Shown here in pieces: positions 53,442-62,368 of a stretch of DNA of 64,000 bases (position 1 is its first letter; each line of letters starts with the position of its first letter). Origin of the DNA: Arenibacter antarcticus. Lineage in GTDB: Bacteria; Bacteroidota; Bacteroidia; Flavobacteriales; Flavobacteriaceae. Below the pieces are notes generated by a model that saw nothing but the letters and a program-made list of their open reading frames with translations, was not told the DNA's origin and did no database searches. The position numbers and the translations under genes were made by a program. The DNA lies in assembly GCF_041320605.1 (NCBI RefSeq), contig NZ_CP166679.1, forward strand, positions 4,388,001-4,452,000, given 5' to 3'.

Positions 53442-54824
53442 ATGAATTTTGATGCCATTATTATAGGAACTGGGCAAGCGGGACCTCCCTTAGCCCAAAG
53501 TTTGGCGGAACACGGCCAGAAAATTGCAATTATTGAAAAAGATCATTTGGGGGGTACCTGTGTAAATGTAGGTTGCACCCCCACCAAGTCCTATGTAGCT
53601 TCTGCCAGACGTGCATTTATTGCTGGCAATAGCAGTGAACTAGGAGTGACGATCAAAGGGGACGTACTTATAGACCTAAAAAAAATAAAACAGCGTAAAG
53701 ATGGCATAGTACAGGATTCCCGTAATGGATTGGAAAAGATGCTGACCGAAAATAAGTCCATCACCCTAATTCGTGGTAAGGCAAGCTTTGTGAACAACCA
53801 TACCATTGAAGTAAATGGCGACCAGCATACCGCGGATAAAATTTATATAAATGTTGGAGCAAGACCCTACATTCCAAATGGTTTTAAGGATGTACCCTAT
53901 CTTACCAATGAAAGTATTTTGGAATTAGAGGAGATTCCAGAGCACCTTGTAATAGTAGGTGGGGGATATATTGGATTAGAGTTTGGACAAATGTTCAGGC
54001 GATTTGGCAGTAAAGTCACCATTCTAGAAAAGGGAGGAGAATTATTAAAAAAGGAAGATGGGGATATTTCGGATCTCATTGCCGAAATTATGGAAGATAG
54101 TGGGGTGGAGATAAAATTGAAATCGGATTGTATTGGGGCGAAAAAAAAGAATGACCATATAGAGGCAACGTTCAATTGCGATGATAACTCCCAAAAACTT
54201 AAGGCGTCCCATTTACTTTTAGCTACAGGTCGCACCCCAAACACCGACTATATGGGCCTAGAAAACACCGGGATTAAGCTAACCAAGCATGGGTATATAA
54301 AAGTAGATGATACCCTTCTCACTTCGGTAGACCATATATGGGCTTTGGGCGACTGTAACGGGGAAGGAGCCTTTACTCATACTGCCTATAATGATTTTCA
54401 GATTGTAAACTCCCAATTGTTCCTAGATCAAAAACGTTTTCTTTCGGATAGATTTACCTGTTATGCTGCTTTTATTGATCCTCCGCTTGCTCGTGTAGGG
54501 ATGAACCAAAAAGATATTCAGAAAAAAGGTCTAATTGCCAAAGTGTCAGAAATTCCTATGAGTAAAATTGCCCGAGCCAAAGAAATGGGAGAGACCAAAG
54601 GAAAATTAAAAATATTTCTTGAAGTGGATACAGACTCCATATTAGGGGCCACATTTATTGGTGCCGGTGCCGATGAATATATCCATACCATAATTGATCA
54701 AATGTATGCCGGGTCGTCCTATCAAACCGTGCGTGATGCTATTCATATTCATCCCACCATTAGCGAATTAATCCCTACCATGTTGGAAAACTCCACCATG
54801 CTACGCTATTTCGTGAAAAAGTAA
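53442..54824 (+). CDS. Class I flavoprotein disulfide reductase, MerA-like without metal-binding ends
   Basis: 460 residues. FAD-binding GTGQAGPPLA (about 8-17), redox disulfide in GGTCVNVGCTPTK (Cys42, Cys47), NAD(P)H-binding GGGYIGLE (about 169-176), FAD-binding ALGDCNG (about 301-307), and the C-terminal HIHPTISE with the catalytic His-Glu. Length and HPTISEL are as in mercuric reductase/dihydrolipoamide dehydrogenase relatives, but the N-terminal HMA domain and the C-terminal Cys pair of real MerA are absent, so mercury reduction is unlikely. Probably reduces an unknown disulfide or quinone. Confidence 0.85.
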   Translation: MNFDAIIIGTGQAGPPLAQSLAEHGQKIAIIEKDHLGGTCVNVGCTPTKSYVASARRAFIAGNSSELGVTIKGDVLIDLKKIKQRKDGIVQDSRNGLEKMLTENKSITLIRGKASFVNNHTIEVNGDQHTADKIYINVGARPYIPNGFKDVPYLTNESILELEEIPEHLVIVGGGYIGLEFGQMFRRFGSKVTILEKGGELLKKEDGDISDLIAEIMEDSGVEIKLKSDCIGAKKKNDHIEATFNCDDNSQKLKASHLLLATGRTPNTDYMGLENTGIKLTKHGYIKVDDTLLTSVDHIWALGDCNGEGAFTHTAYNDFQIVNSQLFLDQKRFLSDRFTCYAAFIDPPLARVGMNQKDIQKKGLIAKVSEIPMSKIARAKEMGETKGKLKIFLEVDTDSILGATFIGAGADEYIHTIIDQMYAGSSYQTVRDAIHIHPTISELIPTMLENSTMLRYFVKK

Positions 54825-54959
54825 CATTCTCTTCTCTTTAAATTATTTTCACTGTATAGGATAGCATAATATTCCATAATTAAGGACTATTTTTTTTCAA
54901 TAATCTCCATATTTAAAATAATTTCAATTCTTTATTAATGCTATCTAAACAAGAATAAT

Positions 54960-55811
54960 ATGCCTAAATCTATACTCATTTTGTCCCTACTCCTATTGTG
55001 TAGTAATGTATTTGGTCAGATGAAGCCCTATGTACTTTACAATTCCAAGGGCAAAAAGGTTTCCTATTCTAAAATGGTACGTAAACTAGCCAAGGCCGAT
55101 GTTGTGTTGTTCGGTGAATTGCACGACAACCCTATTGCCCATTGGTTGCAACTTAAGGTGACCACGGAATTAAGTAGCCAGAGGTCTCTTATTCTAGGAG
55201 CAGAAATGTTTGAAGCGGATGACCAGATCCCCCTAAACAAATATTTAAATGAAGAAATCACGTATAAAGGATTGGATTCCATGGCGCGACTCTGGCCCAA
55301 TTATAAAACGGATTATGCACCCCTAGTAGATTTTGCTAAAACAAATAAGCTGCCATTTATCGCTACCAATGTTCCAAGAAGATATGCCAACCTTGTCTAT
55401 AAAAATGGTTTTTCCATTCTAGACTCCCTTAATTCAGATGAAAAATCATGGATTGCACCACTACCCATCCCGTTTGACAGCGAATTGCCAACTTACAAAA
55501 ATATTCTTTCCATGATGGGAGATCATGGGAGCCCTAAACTAATAATGGCACAGGCTATAAAAGACGCTACCATGGCCTACTTTATTTTAAAAAACCATAA
55601 GCAAAACCAACTTTTTTTACATTTCAACGGTGCCTACCATTCAGACTTCTACGAGGGCATCCTTTGGTACCTTAAAAGGGATAATGCCAGCCTGAATTAT
55701 GTTACCCTAAGTACCGTATCTCAGGACAACCTAAAGAAACTATTACCAGACCATCTTAAGAAGGCAGATTTCATTATATGTGTAGATAGTGATATGACCT
55801 CTACCTATTAA
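54960..55811 (+). CDS. ChaN family (heme-regulated, DUF399) exported protein
   Basis: 283 residues. Signal peptide (to about VFGQ), then LAKADVVLFGELHDNPIAHWLQ (about 43-64), GAEMFEADDQ (about 80-89), and FIATNVPRRYANLVYKNG, which are the core blocks of the ChaN/Haem_bd_a fold. The GELHDN His and a second conserved region around HGSPKLIMAQAIKDATMA and FNGAYHSDF suggest a metal- or haem-binding role; in Campylobacter ChaN-like proteins bind haem for uptake. Standalone gene. Confidence 0.85.
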   Translation: MPKSILILSLLLLCSNVFGQMKPYVLYNSKGKKVSYSKMVRKLAKADVVLFGELHDNPIAHWLQLKVTTELSSQRSLILGAEMFEADDQIPLNKYLNEEITYKGLDSMARLWPNYKTDYAPLVDFAKTNKLPFIATNVPRRYANLVYKNGFSILDSLNSDEKSWIAPLPIPFDSELPTYKNILSMMGDHGSPKLIMAQAIKDATMAYFILKNHKQNQLFLHFNGAYHSDFYEGILWYLKRDNASLNYVTLSTVSQDNLKKLLPDHLKKADFIICVDSDMTSTY

Positions 55812-56000
55812 TTTTCAACCTATTGCCATGAAGACTAGGGCTCAAATGAATTGATATTCTTAGCATTTATGAATATCGAGTTTATAAATAAGCAACAAAC
55901 GTAAAATTTCTTTTGATTGCATATTCCAAAAGTATAAGGTGGTTAATTCAATAGCTTAAAAAATGCGTAACTTAGAATATATTTATTTAAAATACCACAT

Positions 56001-56372
56001 ATGGAACTAGGTGCATTTTCGGTAAGTTTGAATGTCAAGGACATTAACGCTTCAAGATTATTTTATGAAAATTTAGGATTTTCCGTCTTTGCAGGCGTAT
56101 TGGAAAAAAATTATCTAATTATGAAGAACGGTAATTCATTGATCGGATTATTTCAGGGAATGTTCGAAAACAATATACTGACCTTTAATCCTGGCTGGGA
56201 TGAAAATGCTTACAAATTAGATTCATTTGCCGATGTTAGGAAAATTGAAAAAGATCTGCTAAAAAAAGGAGTCCAGTTGGTGCAAAAGACAGGGGAAAAC
56301 ACAAGTGGTCCGGCCAGTATTGTGGTGGTAGACCCCGACGGGAATACCATTCTATTAGACCAGCATGTGTAA
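56001..56372 (+). CDS. VOC family (glyoxalase/bleomycin resistance fold) protein
   Basis: 123 residues made of two beta-alpha-beta-beta-beta units. FSVSLNVKDINASRLFYENLGFSVF opens the first; DPDGNTILLDQ (about 112-122) is the metal-binding end. A small cytoplasmic metalloenzyme or binding protein; substrate unknown. Standalone. Confidence 0.85.
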   Translation: MELGAFSVSLNVKDINASRLFYENLGFSVFAGVLEKNYLIMKNGNSLIGLFQGMFENNILTFNPGWDENAYKLDSFADVRKIEKDLLKKGVQLVQKTGENTSGPASIVVVDPDGNTILLDQHV

Positions 56373-56675
56373 AAGTACACGAGAAATTAGATCTAATTTT
56401 TTCTGCTTCCTGCCAAGCGCAATTATGTTCCAGCAATCATAACCCACCAACCAATCCAAAAATTTATGTACAAAATGCCCCCTTACCAATGGTCCTATTG
56501 AAAGAATTAAAAGAAATACCCCCTCCTTCCGAACTAATCCATTAGGCAAAAGCGCTCAGCTATGCCTCTAAAAGGCCTGTCATGATACTTGCATTATTAA
56601 ATAGATTAAATGAACAGGTAGTTATGAATCTGTTTGCATTTTTATAATCGAAGGCAAAAAAATCAGAGCTTCAGT
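56373..56675. other. Intergenic region with two opposed open frames
   Basis: Minus-strand 56355-56549 is open for 64 codons (hydrophobic, no family) and the plus strand is open across the same DNA with a single stop. Neither resembles a known protein, and I believe neither is coding. Confidence 0.35.
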
Positions 56676-56706
56676 AAAAAAAGGTGCCAAATGGCACCTT
56701 TTTTGT
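56676..56706. terminator. Terminator of the menA-LytTR unit (minus strand; bidirectional)
   Basis: GGTGCCA (56683-56689) pairs with TGGCACC (56692-56698), flanked by A-run on the left and T-run on the right, so it can stop transcription both ways. Confidence 0.75.
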
Positions 56707-56732
56707 TTTTTATTCCTTTCGATAAATAGTAT

Positions 56733-57485
56733 TTATGAATTCATTGCCGAAATTATAAATAACTTAAACTCCTTTGATATAGGTATCAACGTTTCGTTTA
56801 TCAGAATATCTTTTGAGTTTATCGCATCAATATGGTCCACATTTACAATATAGGATTTATGCGCCCTATAAAATTTATTTTGAGGCAATTTCTCCAAATA
56901 GTCCTTAAGCGGTGACCGTACCAAAAACTTTTTATCTACAGTATTTACTTCTAAGTAAACATTATCGGCCTTTATAAATTGAATATCTCCAAACTGGATC
57001 CGATAATATAAATGTTGTTTTTTAACAAAAATAGAATCCTTCAAAACCTTGTTCGCCATTAATTTATCATCCTCTTCTTCCTGGGATTCCTCTCCCTTTT
57101 TTACCACTGAGATAAAATTGGATAAGGCAATTTCAATAGAGGTGTAAAGATCCTGTTGTTCAAAGGGTTTTACAAGATAGCCATTAGGCTTAACGCTCTT
57201 CGCATTTTCTACAGTAGCTCTGTCCGAGTTGGAAGTGACAAAAATAAATGGAATATTATAGTTTTCCCTAATGTGTTTACCTAGGTCTATTCCGGTTTTA
57301 TCCGAAGCCAAGATAATATCTATAAGCACTAGATCTACTTCATTATTCTTTAATACCTCTACAGCTTGTTCATAAACAATAACATTATCTACGATCTCGT
57401 AACCAATTTCCTCCAACATGGACTGCATGTCGTCTGCAATAATTACGTTGTCCTCTACTATAAGAATTCTAATTGGTTGTTCCAA
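56733..57485 (-). CDS. LytTR-type response regulator
   Basis: 250 residues. Receiver domain about 1-125 with EDN (11-13), phospho-acceptor Asp56 in LVLIDIIL and Lys in YLVKPFE; an acidic linker (EESQEEEDD); LytTR DNA-binding domain about 150-248 (IQFIKADNVYLEVNTVDKKFLV, FYRAHKSYIVNVDHID). It binds DNA as a transcription factor. No histidine kinase is adjacent; it is the last gene after the SPOR-like protein and menA (gap 14 bp), suggesting a link of its regulon to respiratory quinone or envelope state. Confidence 0.9.
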   Translation of the reverse strand: MEQPIRILIVEDNVIIADDMQSMLEEIGYEIVDNVIVYEQAVEVLKNNEVDLVLIDIILASDKTGIDLGKHIRENYNIPFIFVTSNSDRATVENAKSVKPNGYLVKPFEQQDLYTSIEIALSNFISVVKKGEESQEEEDDKLMANKVLKDSIFVKKQHLYYRIQFGDIQFIKADNVYLEVNTVDKKFLVRSPLKDYLEKLPQNKFYRAHKSYIVNVDHIDAINSKDILINETLIPISKEFKLFIISAMNS

Positions 57486-57499
57486 AATTTAATTTTTTG

Positions 57500-58417
57500 T
57501 TAGGTTAGTTGGTTGAAATCATTAAAGCTAAAATAAAACAGAATTGCAAATAAAAAGGTGCTTAGCGCCAATTTCTTTAATTCTGGATCCAGCAAAACGG
57601 TGTTCTTTACCTGCAGCATTTTCACTAAATGCATAAATATAGGCACAAAGGCCACTAGGTGCACTGTGTTTCTCCAATTTTCGAAATGTAAAATAGTAAA
57701 AATCAACATGCAAACAAAACTTACGCAAATCAATAGGGTATGGTATATCTTTCCATTGCGCACCCCCATCTTCACAATGACTGTGTTTTTATTGGATAGT
57801 TTATCGGACCGGTAGTCCCTAAGATTATTTAAATTTAACACTCCTGTACTCAGCAATCCAATTGTAATTGCCGGAAAAAAAGAGGGGAAATACACTAATT
57901 TAGTATAGAGAAACATAGAGCCAATTACCCCCAATAGTCCAAAAAACAGAAATACAAAAACATCTCCAAATCCTTTATAACCATAGGCGGAATCTCCTAC
58001 TGTATATTTAATAGCTGCCCATATACTTAAAATACCGAGGAAACCAAATAATAAAATGAATTCCAAATGTTCTGTACCGAAAGAAAAATACAATAAGGCC
58101 AATACTAAAATCAAGCAGATCACAATGGAAATAATTATTCCTCCTTTCAATTGTGCTCTGTTGAGTAAACCACTTTGATATACTCGTTTAGGTCCAACCC
58201 TATTTTCATTATCGGTACCCTTAACGCCATCCCCATAGTCATTGGCAAAATTGGAGGTTACCTGAAATCCTACGGTAGTAAGAACCGCAAATATAAAAAT
58301 ACGCCAGTCAAATGTTCCATACATACCTCCTAAGGCAGTACCAACAACTATTCCCGATAATGAAAGAGGAAGAGTTCTTAACCGCGCTGCATCGAGCCAA
58401 GCTTTTATTTTCAACAA
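57500..58417 (-). CDS. menA: 1,4-dihydroxy-2-naphthoate polyprenyltransferase
   Basis: 305 residues, nine predicted helices of the UbiA family. First Asp-rich motif NFANDYGDGVKGTD (about 59-72) and second NLRDYRSDKLSNKNT (about 196-210) bind Mg-polyprenyl diphosphate. It attaches the isoprenoid tail to DHNA, making demethylmenaquinone in the membrane. It overlaps nothing but is 1 bp after the SPOR-like gene upstream. Confidence 0.92.
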   Translation of the reverse strand: MLKIKAWLDAARLRTLPLSLSGIVVGTALGGMYGTFDWRIFIFAVLTTVGFQVTSNFANDYGDGVKGTDNENRVGPKRVYQSGLLNRAQLKGGIIISIVICLILVLALLYFSFGTEHLEFILLFGFLGILSIWAAIKYTVGDSAYGYKGFGDVFVFLFFGLLGVIGSMFLYTKLVYFPSFFPAITIGLLSTGVLNLNNLRDYRSDKLSNKNTVIVKMGVRNGKIYHTLLICVSFVCMLIFTILHFENWRNTVHLVAFVPIFMHLVKMLQVKNTVLLDPELKKLALSTFLFAILFYFSFNDFNQLT

Positions 58418-58418
58418 A

Positions 58419-59018
58419 TTAGTAGGGGTCTTCTATTTCTACGCGTTTTCCATCTCTGTACGACGCAACAAAGGCGTCTTTAAATCCCATTTTCACCAAT
58501 TGAAATCGAAATGAACGAGCTTCTTCCAAAGTTTCAAAATTCCCCAAAGAATATGAGTAAAATGGATTTGCCTTGGCAAATATGGTATTTCCAAGAGATT
58601 CCGATGCTAGGGTAAGATTGTTATCCACGAATGATTTTACCTGTACCGAATATATTTTTTCCTTCTCCAAAAACTTTTTGGCCAAATAGAATTCCTTTAC
58701 TAAACTCAGTTCTTCGTTCTGCTCCTTAAGGTTGTCTATTCTTGCCTTAATAACATCTAGACTATCAATTGAAACTAGTAAATTAGTCCTATTCTCAAAA
58801 TTGGATGATCTTATAATCCCAGCATTGTACGAAAAGAAGGCCAGAGAAACAATAAGGAAAAGTACCGTAATACTACCAAAAAGGTTTCTTTGGAGTTTAC
58901 TTCGCCTTAATTCCTTATTCTTATATTTTATTTGATCTAATAAACGCTCATTAATTATTTGAGCCTTATCTATATCCTTATGCAATTCCAATAAATCACT
59001 TTCTTCGATGAATGGCAT
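58419..59018 (-). CDS. SPOR-like single-pass membrane protein
   Basis: 199 residues. N-terminal coiled coil (about 5-40, rich in Leu/Lys/Glu), one membrane helix (about 48-66, GSITVLFLIVSLAFFSYNAGI), a second coiled region (about 80-120) and a C-terminal domain (about 122-198) that reads IYSVQVKSFVDNNLTLA ... YSYSLGNFETLEEARSFRFQLVKMGFKDAFVASYRDG, the SPOR fold that binds denuded peptidoglycan in other proteins. So the C-terminus should face the periplasm. Cotranscribed with menA and LytTR. Confidence 0.8.
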   Translation of the reverse strand: MPFIEESDLLELHKDIDKAQIINERLLDQIKYKNKELRRSKLQRNLFGSITVLFLIVSLAFFSYNAGIIRSSNFENRTNLLVSIDSLDVIKARIDNLKEQNEELSLVKEFYLAKKFLEKEKIYSVQVKSFVDNNLTLASESLGNTIFAKANPFYSYSLGNFETLEEARSFRFQLVKMGFKDAFVASYRDGKRVEIEDPY

Positions 59019-59254
59019 AGAAGTATTATTTTAGGGGTGAAGACTTAAATGTAACAAAAAATAATGTATTTATTTAATATTATCTTTATGCTGTTGTAAA
59101 AGTAATGGATTTTGTGGTAATATGACAAATATTCACCATCAAAATTTAAAGGCACGCTAATTACATGTATCTAATAATCAGTAGTTTAACTCCAAATCGA
59201 ATCAACTTACAAAAGTAAGAGTGTAACTTTGGGACAAAACTATAAAATAAACGT

Positions 59255-60085
59255 TTAAATCAGTCTTATACCGTCGTCACTAATTTCTATTTTTCGTTCT
59301 TTATAAAGCGCCCCTACTCCTTTTTTAAAGGTTTTTTTACTCATTTGAAGTAAACGCTTAATATCTTCAGGATCAGATTTGTCATGAAGCTTTAAAAAAC
59401 CGTCCTGAGCCTTCAACTTTTCATAAATAAGATTGGCGGCAGGCTCCAAACTCTTGTATCCAATAGGTTGTAGTGAAACATCTATTTTATTATCAGGCCT
59501 TATAAGTTTTATATATCCCTCCAACTGATCTCCTATGGAAACTTTTTTATACACCTCATTTGCATAAATTAGACCTTTGTAATTGTTGTTTATGATTACT
59601 TCCCAACCTAGGTCGGTCAATCTAGTGACGACCAAGTCTACCTTATCCTGCTCATTTATAGTAGGGGTGTCATTGGACAGGAATTTATCTAATTTATTAG
59701 AACCTACCAACCTGTTGGTCTTTTCATCCAAATAGCAGTGTACAACGTACCATTGGCCTTCCTGCATTTTACTGCGTTGCTCACGGAAAGGGACCAATAA
59801 GTGCTTTTCCAATCCCCAATCCATAAAAGCACCGTATTCATTAACCTCAGCTACTTGTAATAACCTAAATTGATTCACCATAACATAGGGCTCCAAGGTG
59901 GTGGCCACTATGCGCTCCTCATGATCCAAATAGCAAAATACGTCTAGGAAATCACCGATCTCAAATTCTTCAGGCACATATTTATTAGGCAATAGAACAT
60001 CATTACCTTCCTCATCTCCTAAAAAAAGACCCACGGTAGTGTCTCTTAATATTTCTAAATTACTATATTCTCCAAGTGCTATCAT
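59255..60085 (-). CDS. cvfB: S1-like RNA-binding protein, CvfB family
   Basis: 276 residues from ATG 60083-60085 (MIALGEYSNLEILRDTTVG). Tandem S1-like OB folds: first about 1-70 (VGLFLGDEEGNDVLLPNKYVPEEF), second about 70-140 (LLQVAEVNEYGAFMDWGLEKHLLVP), third about 145-220 (GLIYANEVYKKVSIGDQLEGYIKLIR), and a winged-helix tail (FLKLHDKSDPEDIKRLLQMSKKTFKKGVGALYKE). Homologues influence virulence-factor expression. The TAnnTTTG element ends 4 bp before this ATG, which supports the start and implies a leaderless mRNA. Confidence 0.88.
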   Translation of the reverse strand: MIALGEYSNLEILRDTTVGLFLGDEEGNDVLLPNKYVPEEFEIGDFLDVFCYLDHEERIVATTLEPYVMVNQFRLLQVAEVNEYGAFMDWGLEKHLLVPFREQRSKMQEGQWYVVHCYLDEKTNRLVGSNKLDKFLSNDTPTINEQDKVDLVVTRLTDLGWEVIINNNYKGLIYANEVYKKVSIGDQLEGYIKLIRPDNKIDVSLQPIGYKSLEPAANLIYEKLKAQDGFLKLHDKSDPEDIKRLLQMSKKTFKKGVGALYKERKIEISDDGIRLI

Positions 60086-60089
60086 GCTG

Positions 60090-60097
60090 CAAAAATA
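60090..60097 (-). promoter_or_regulatory. -7 promoter element for cvfB (leaderless)
   Basis: TATTTTTG on the minus strand, four bases before the start codon; TTG at 60116-60114 is the possible -33 (16-bp spacer, short). Transcription should begin at or next to the ATG. Confidence 0.5.
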
Positions 60098-60125
60098 CAC
60101 TTTAAAATAATCCCAATAAAAAAAA

Positions 60126-60147
60126 GCCGCTCTTTTTAAAGAGCGGC
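60126..60147 (-). terminator. Terminator of the menI-menF-menD-DUF2853 operon
   Basis: GCCGCTCTT (60126-60134) pairs with AAGAGCGGC (60139-60147), followed on the minus strand by eight T; 22 bp beyond the DUF2853 stop codon. Confidence 0.85.
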
Positions 60148-60169
60148 CCTAACATTCTAATTTTGTTAC

Positions 60170-60514
60170 TTATTTATTATAAACAGATTCTTTTTTAAAG
60201 TGTTTGGCCAGCATATAATACACTACCGCCCTATGTTTATTTTTTACGGAAGAACCGTATTTGTCTGTCACAGCTTTTACGGCCTCCATCAATTGAGGGC
60301 CATCTTCTAATCCAAGTTTTTTTACAAGAAAATTTTTCTTTACCGTTTCTAATTCCTTAGCATCCGAACCAGAAACTTTTGATGCATCATTATTGTAAAT
60401 TGAAGGTCCCAATCCTATGGTCACTTTAGTTAATAAATCCATATTTGGTGTTTCGCCAAATTTTTCTTTAATGTCCGCCGCGTACTTTTCGATCAATTCG
60501 TCTCTTTTGTTCAT
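60170..60514 (-). CDS. DUF2853 protein
   Basis: 114 residues. DELIEKYAADIKEKFGETPNMDLLTKVTIGLGPSIYN and the tail KNKHRAVVYYMLAKHF are the DUF2853 pattern, a mostly helical small protein of unknown function found in Bacteroidota and others. It ends the menaquinone operon, 29 bp after menD. Confidence 0.88.
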   Translation of the reverse strand: MNKRDELIEKYAADIKEKFGETPNMDLLTKVTIGLGPSIYNNDASKVSGSDAKELETVKKNFLVKKLGLEDGPQLMEAVKAVTDKYGSSVKNKHRAVVYYMLAKHFKKESVYNK

Positions 60515-60543
60515 AATACTTGTTAAAAATTAGTTATCAATAT

Positions 60544-62313
60544 CTATTTGCTGTTGTAAGATATAAAATCAAAATAACTAAGCAAAATTTTATCATTCAA
60601 TAATCTAGGGGTCTTGATCTCCAAAATTTTAGGACAATTAGACTTCGCATAGAAATCATCCAATACAGCTCCTAATGCCCCTTCATCTGCAACGGACATA
60701 AAATCAAAACTATAGGCTTTAGCAATTAGAGCAAGATCTATCTGATGTGTGGTTTCAAAAAAGTTTTCAAAATTATCTGTTTTGTCCTTACCTGGCAAAA
60801 TCCTAAAAATTCCACCTCCGCCATTATTGATAACGATTATCCTAAAATCTGGTCGTATATACTTATTCCATAGCCCATTGCTATCGTATAAGAAACTGAG
60901 ATCCCCTGTGACCAGCAAAGTAGGTTGTTCAGAATATAGGGCGGCACCGATAGCCGTAGAGGTGCTGCCGTCTATTCCACTGGTGCCCCGGTTGCAGAAA
61001 ACATTTATGCATTGGTCCAAATCGAACAACTGACCATAACGTACGGTAGCACTATTTCCAAGTTGTAGTTGGTAATCTTTGGGGATGCTGCCCATGATAC
61101 GATAAAATGCCAACATATCGCTAAACGGAATTTCCTTTAGGTACTGTTCCCTTCTGGCGATATATTCATTTTTGAACCGAGTCCAGTATTGTTGGTAGTC
61201 GCTCTGGATACCAGAAGAAACTTGCAATAGTTTTTCGAAAAATCTATTGGGATCTGTCTGAAAATGATGTGTTAGGCTGAAAAACGTATTTGGTGCCTTT
61301 TGAGGATCGATATGCCAATGAAACTTTGGGCTATATTCCCGCAAAAACGCTTTTATTTTTTTGGAGACTATAAGCCCCCCGAACGTCAGCACAATATCTG
61401 GCTGCAATTGTTTAAACAGCATTTCTTTTTCGGGAGATTTCTCTATAGGTGCTATGATACTATCTATACTTGGAAAGAAATTATGATGGTGTAAATTGGA
61501 GGTGCACTCCGTTAAAACAATAACAGAAGGGTCCATTGCCAATTGTTCCAGATATTTTTGTTCCACAGAATTCGGAAAATTAACCCCTACCAAAATTATT
61601 TTCCGTTCCGATCCATTCCAAACTTCTACACTTTCTTTCAATTTACCTAGATCTAATTCCTGTTGATTGTCCCTAACAAAATTAACCATGGGAATTAAGG
61701 TTGTTTCCGTAACAACATCATATAAGGGCTCTTCAAAAGGTACATTGATGTGTACTGGACTGTTTTGGGACCATGCCAAATTTAAGGCGTTATCCAGAGC
61801 GGTATCGTTAAATTCCTGCACCGCTTGCTGTGCAATGCCAACATCAGTACCCATGAGGCTGAGTGCATCGTATTTGCGAATTTTATCCGTAGCATGGGAT
61901 ACATCCAATTTCAGGTTTGCCCCATACGCAATATGGTTTTCAAAAACATTCTCCTGTCTAATGGTCTGTCCGTCTCCCACATCTACCTTATAAGGTGGCC
62001 TATCTGCAGAAATTACGACCAGGGGAATATCGCTATAGAATGCCTCTGAAATGGCGGGATAATAATTTAATAGAGCACTCCCAGAAGTACAAAGAATAAC
62101 TACAGGCTCCCGTAGCTGTTGGGCAATACCCAAGGCAAAGAAAGCAGCACACCTTTCATCAACAATGCTGAAGCATTTAAAAAAAGGATCTTCCGTGAAA
62201 CCAATGGTCAACGGGGCATTTCTAGAACCAGGGGAAATAACGATGTTTTTAATACCTCTTGCCTTGCAATGGTACACAACGGTTTGGGAAGAAGGAATAG
62301 TAGAATATTTCAT
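60544..62313 (-). CDS. menD: 2-succinyl-5-enolpyruvyl-6-hydroxy-3-cyclohexene-1-carboxylate synthase
   Basis: 589 residues, a thiamine diphosphate enzyme of normal length. N-terminal pyrimidine domain (VISPGSRNAPLTIGF, CTSGSALLNYYPA, VVISADRPP), central domain, and pyrophosphate domain (GNRGTSGIDGSTSTAIGA-like NRGTSGIDG; GDLSFLYDSNGL; INNGGGGIF). It joins isochorismate and 2-oxoglutarate to form SEPHCHC in menaquinone synthesis. Starts 55 bp after menF. Confidence 0.97.
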   Translation of the reverse strand: MKYSTIPSSQTVVYHCKARGIKNIVISPGSRNAPLTIGFTEDPFFKCFSIVDERCAAFFALGIAQQLREPVVILCTSGSALLNYYPAISEAFYSDIPLVVISADRPPYKVDVGDGQTIRQENVFENHIAYGANLKLDVSHATDKIRKYDALSLMGTDVGIAQQAVQEFNDTALDNALNLAWSQNSPVHINVPFEEPLYDVVTETTLIPMVNFVRDNQQELDLGKLKESVEVWNGSERKIILVGVNFPNSVEQKYLEQLAMDPSVIVLTECTSNLHHHNFFPSIDSIIAPIEKSPEKEMLFKQLQPDIVLTFGGLIVSKKIKAFLREYSPKFHWHIDPQKAPNTFFSLTHHFQTDPNRFFEKLLQVSSGIQSDYQQYWTRFKNEYIARREQYLKEIPFSDMLAFYRIMGSIPKDYQLQLGNSATVRYGQLFDLDQCINVFCNRGTSGIDGSTSTAIGAALYSEQPTLLVTGDLSFLYDSNGLWNKYIRPDFRIIVINNGGGGIFRILPGKDKTDNFENFFETTHQIDLALIAKAYSFDFMSVADEGALGAVLDDFYAKSNCPKILEIKTPRLLNDKILLSYFDFISYNSK

Positions 62314-62368
62314 TCATACAAAAATACAACCTCCTCTTTATTAAATCCAATCCAAATCCCTATTAAGT

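Noticed and set aside
53442-54824. Mercuric reductase
   Set aside because: The HMA domain and the C-terminal Cys pair needed for Hg(II) handling are missing and no mer genes are near.
56355-56549. 64-codon hydrophobic minus-strand ORF after the VOC gene
   Set aside because: It overlaps the VOC gene's 3' end, has no start signal or known family, and the opposite strand is equally open.
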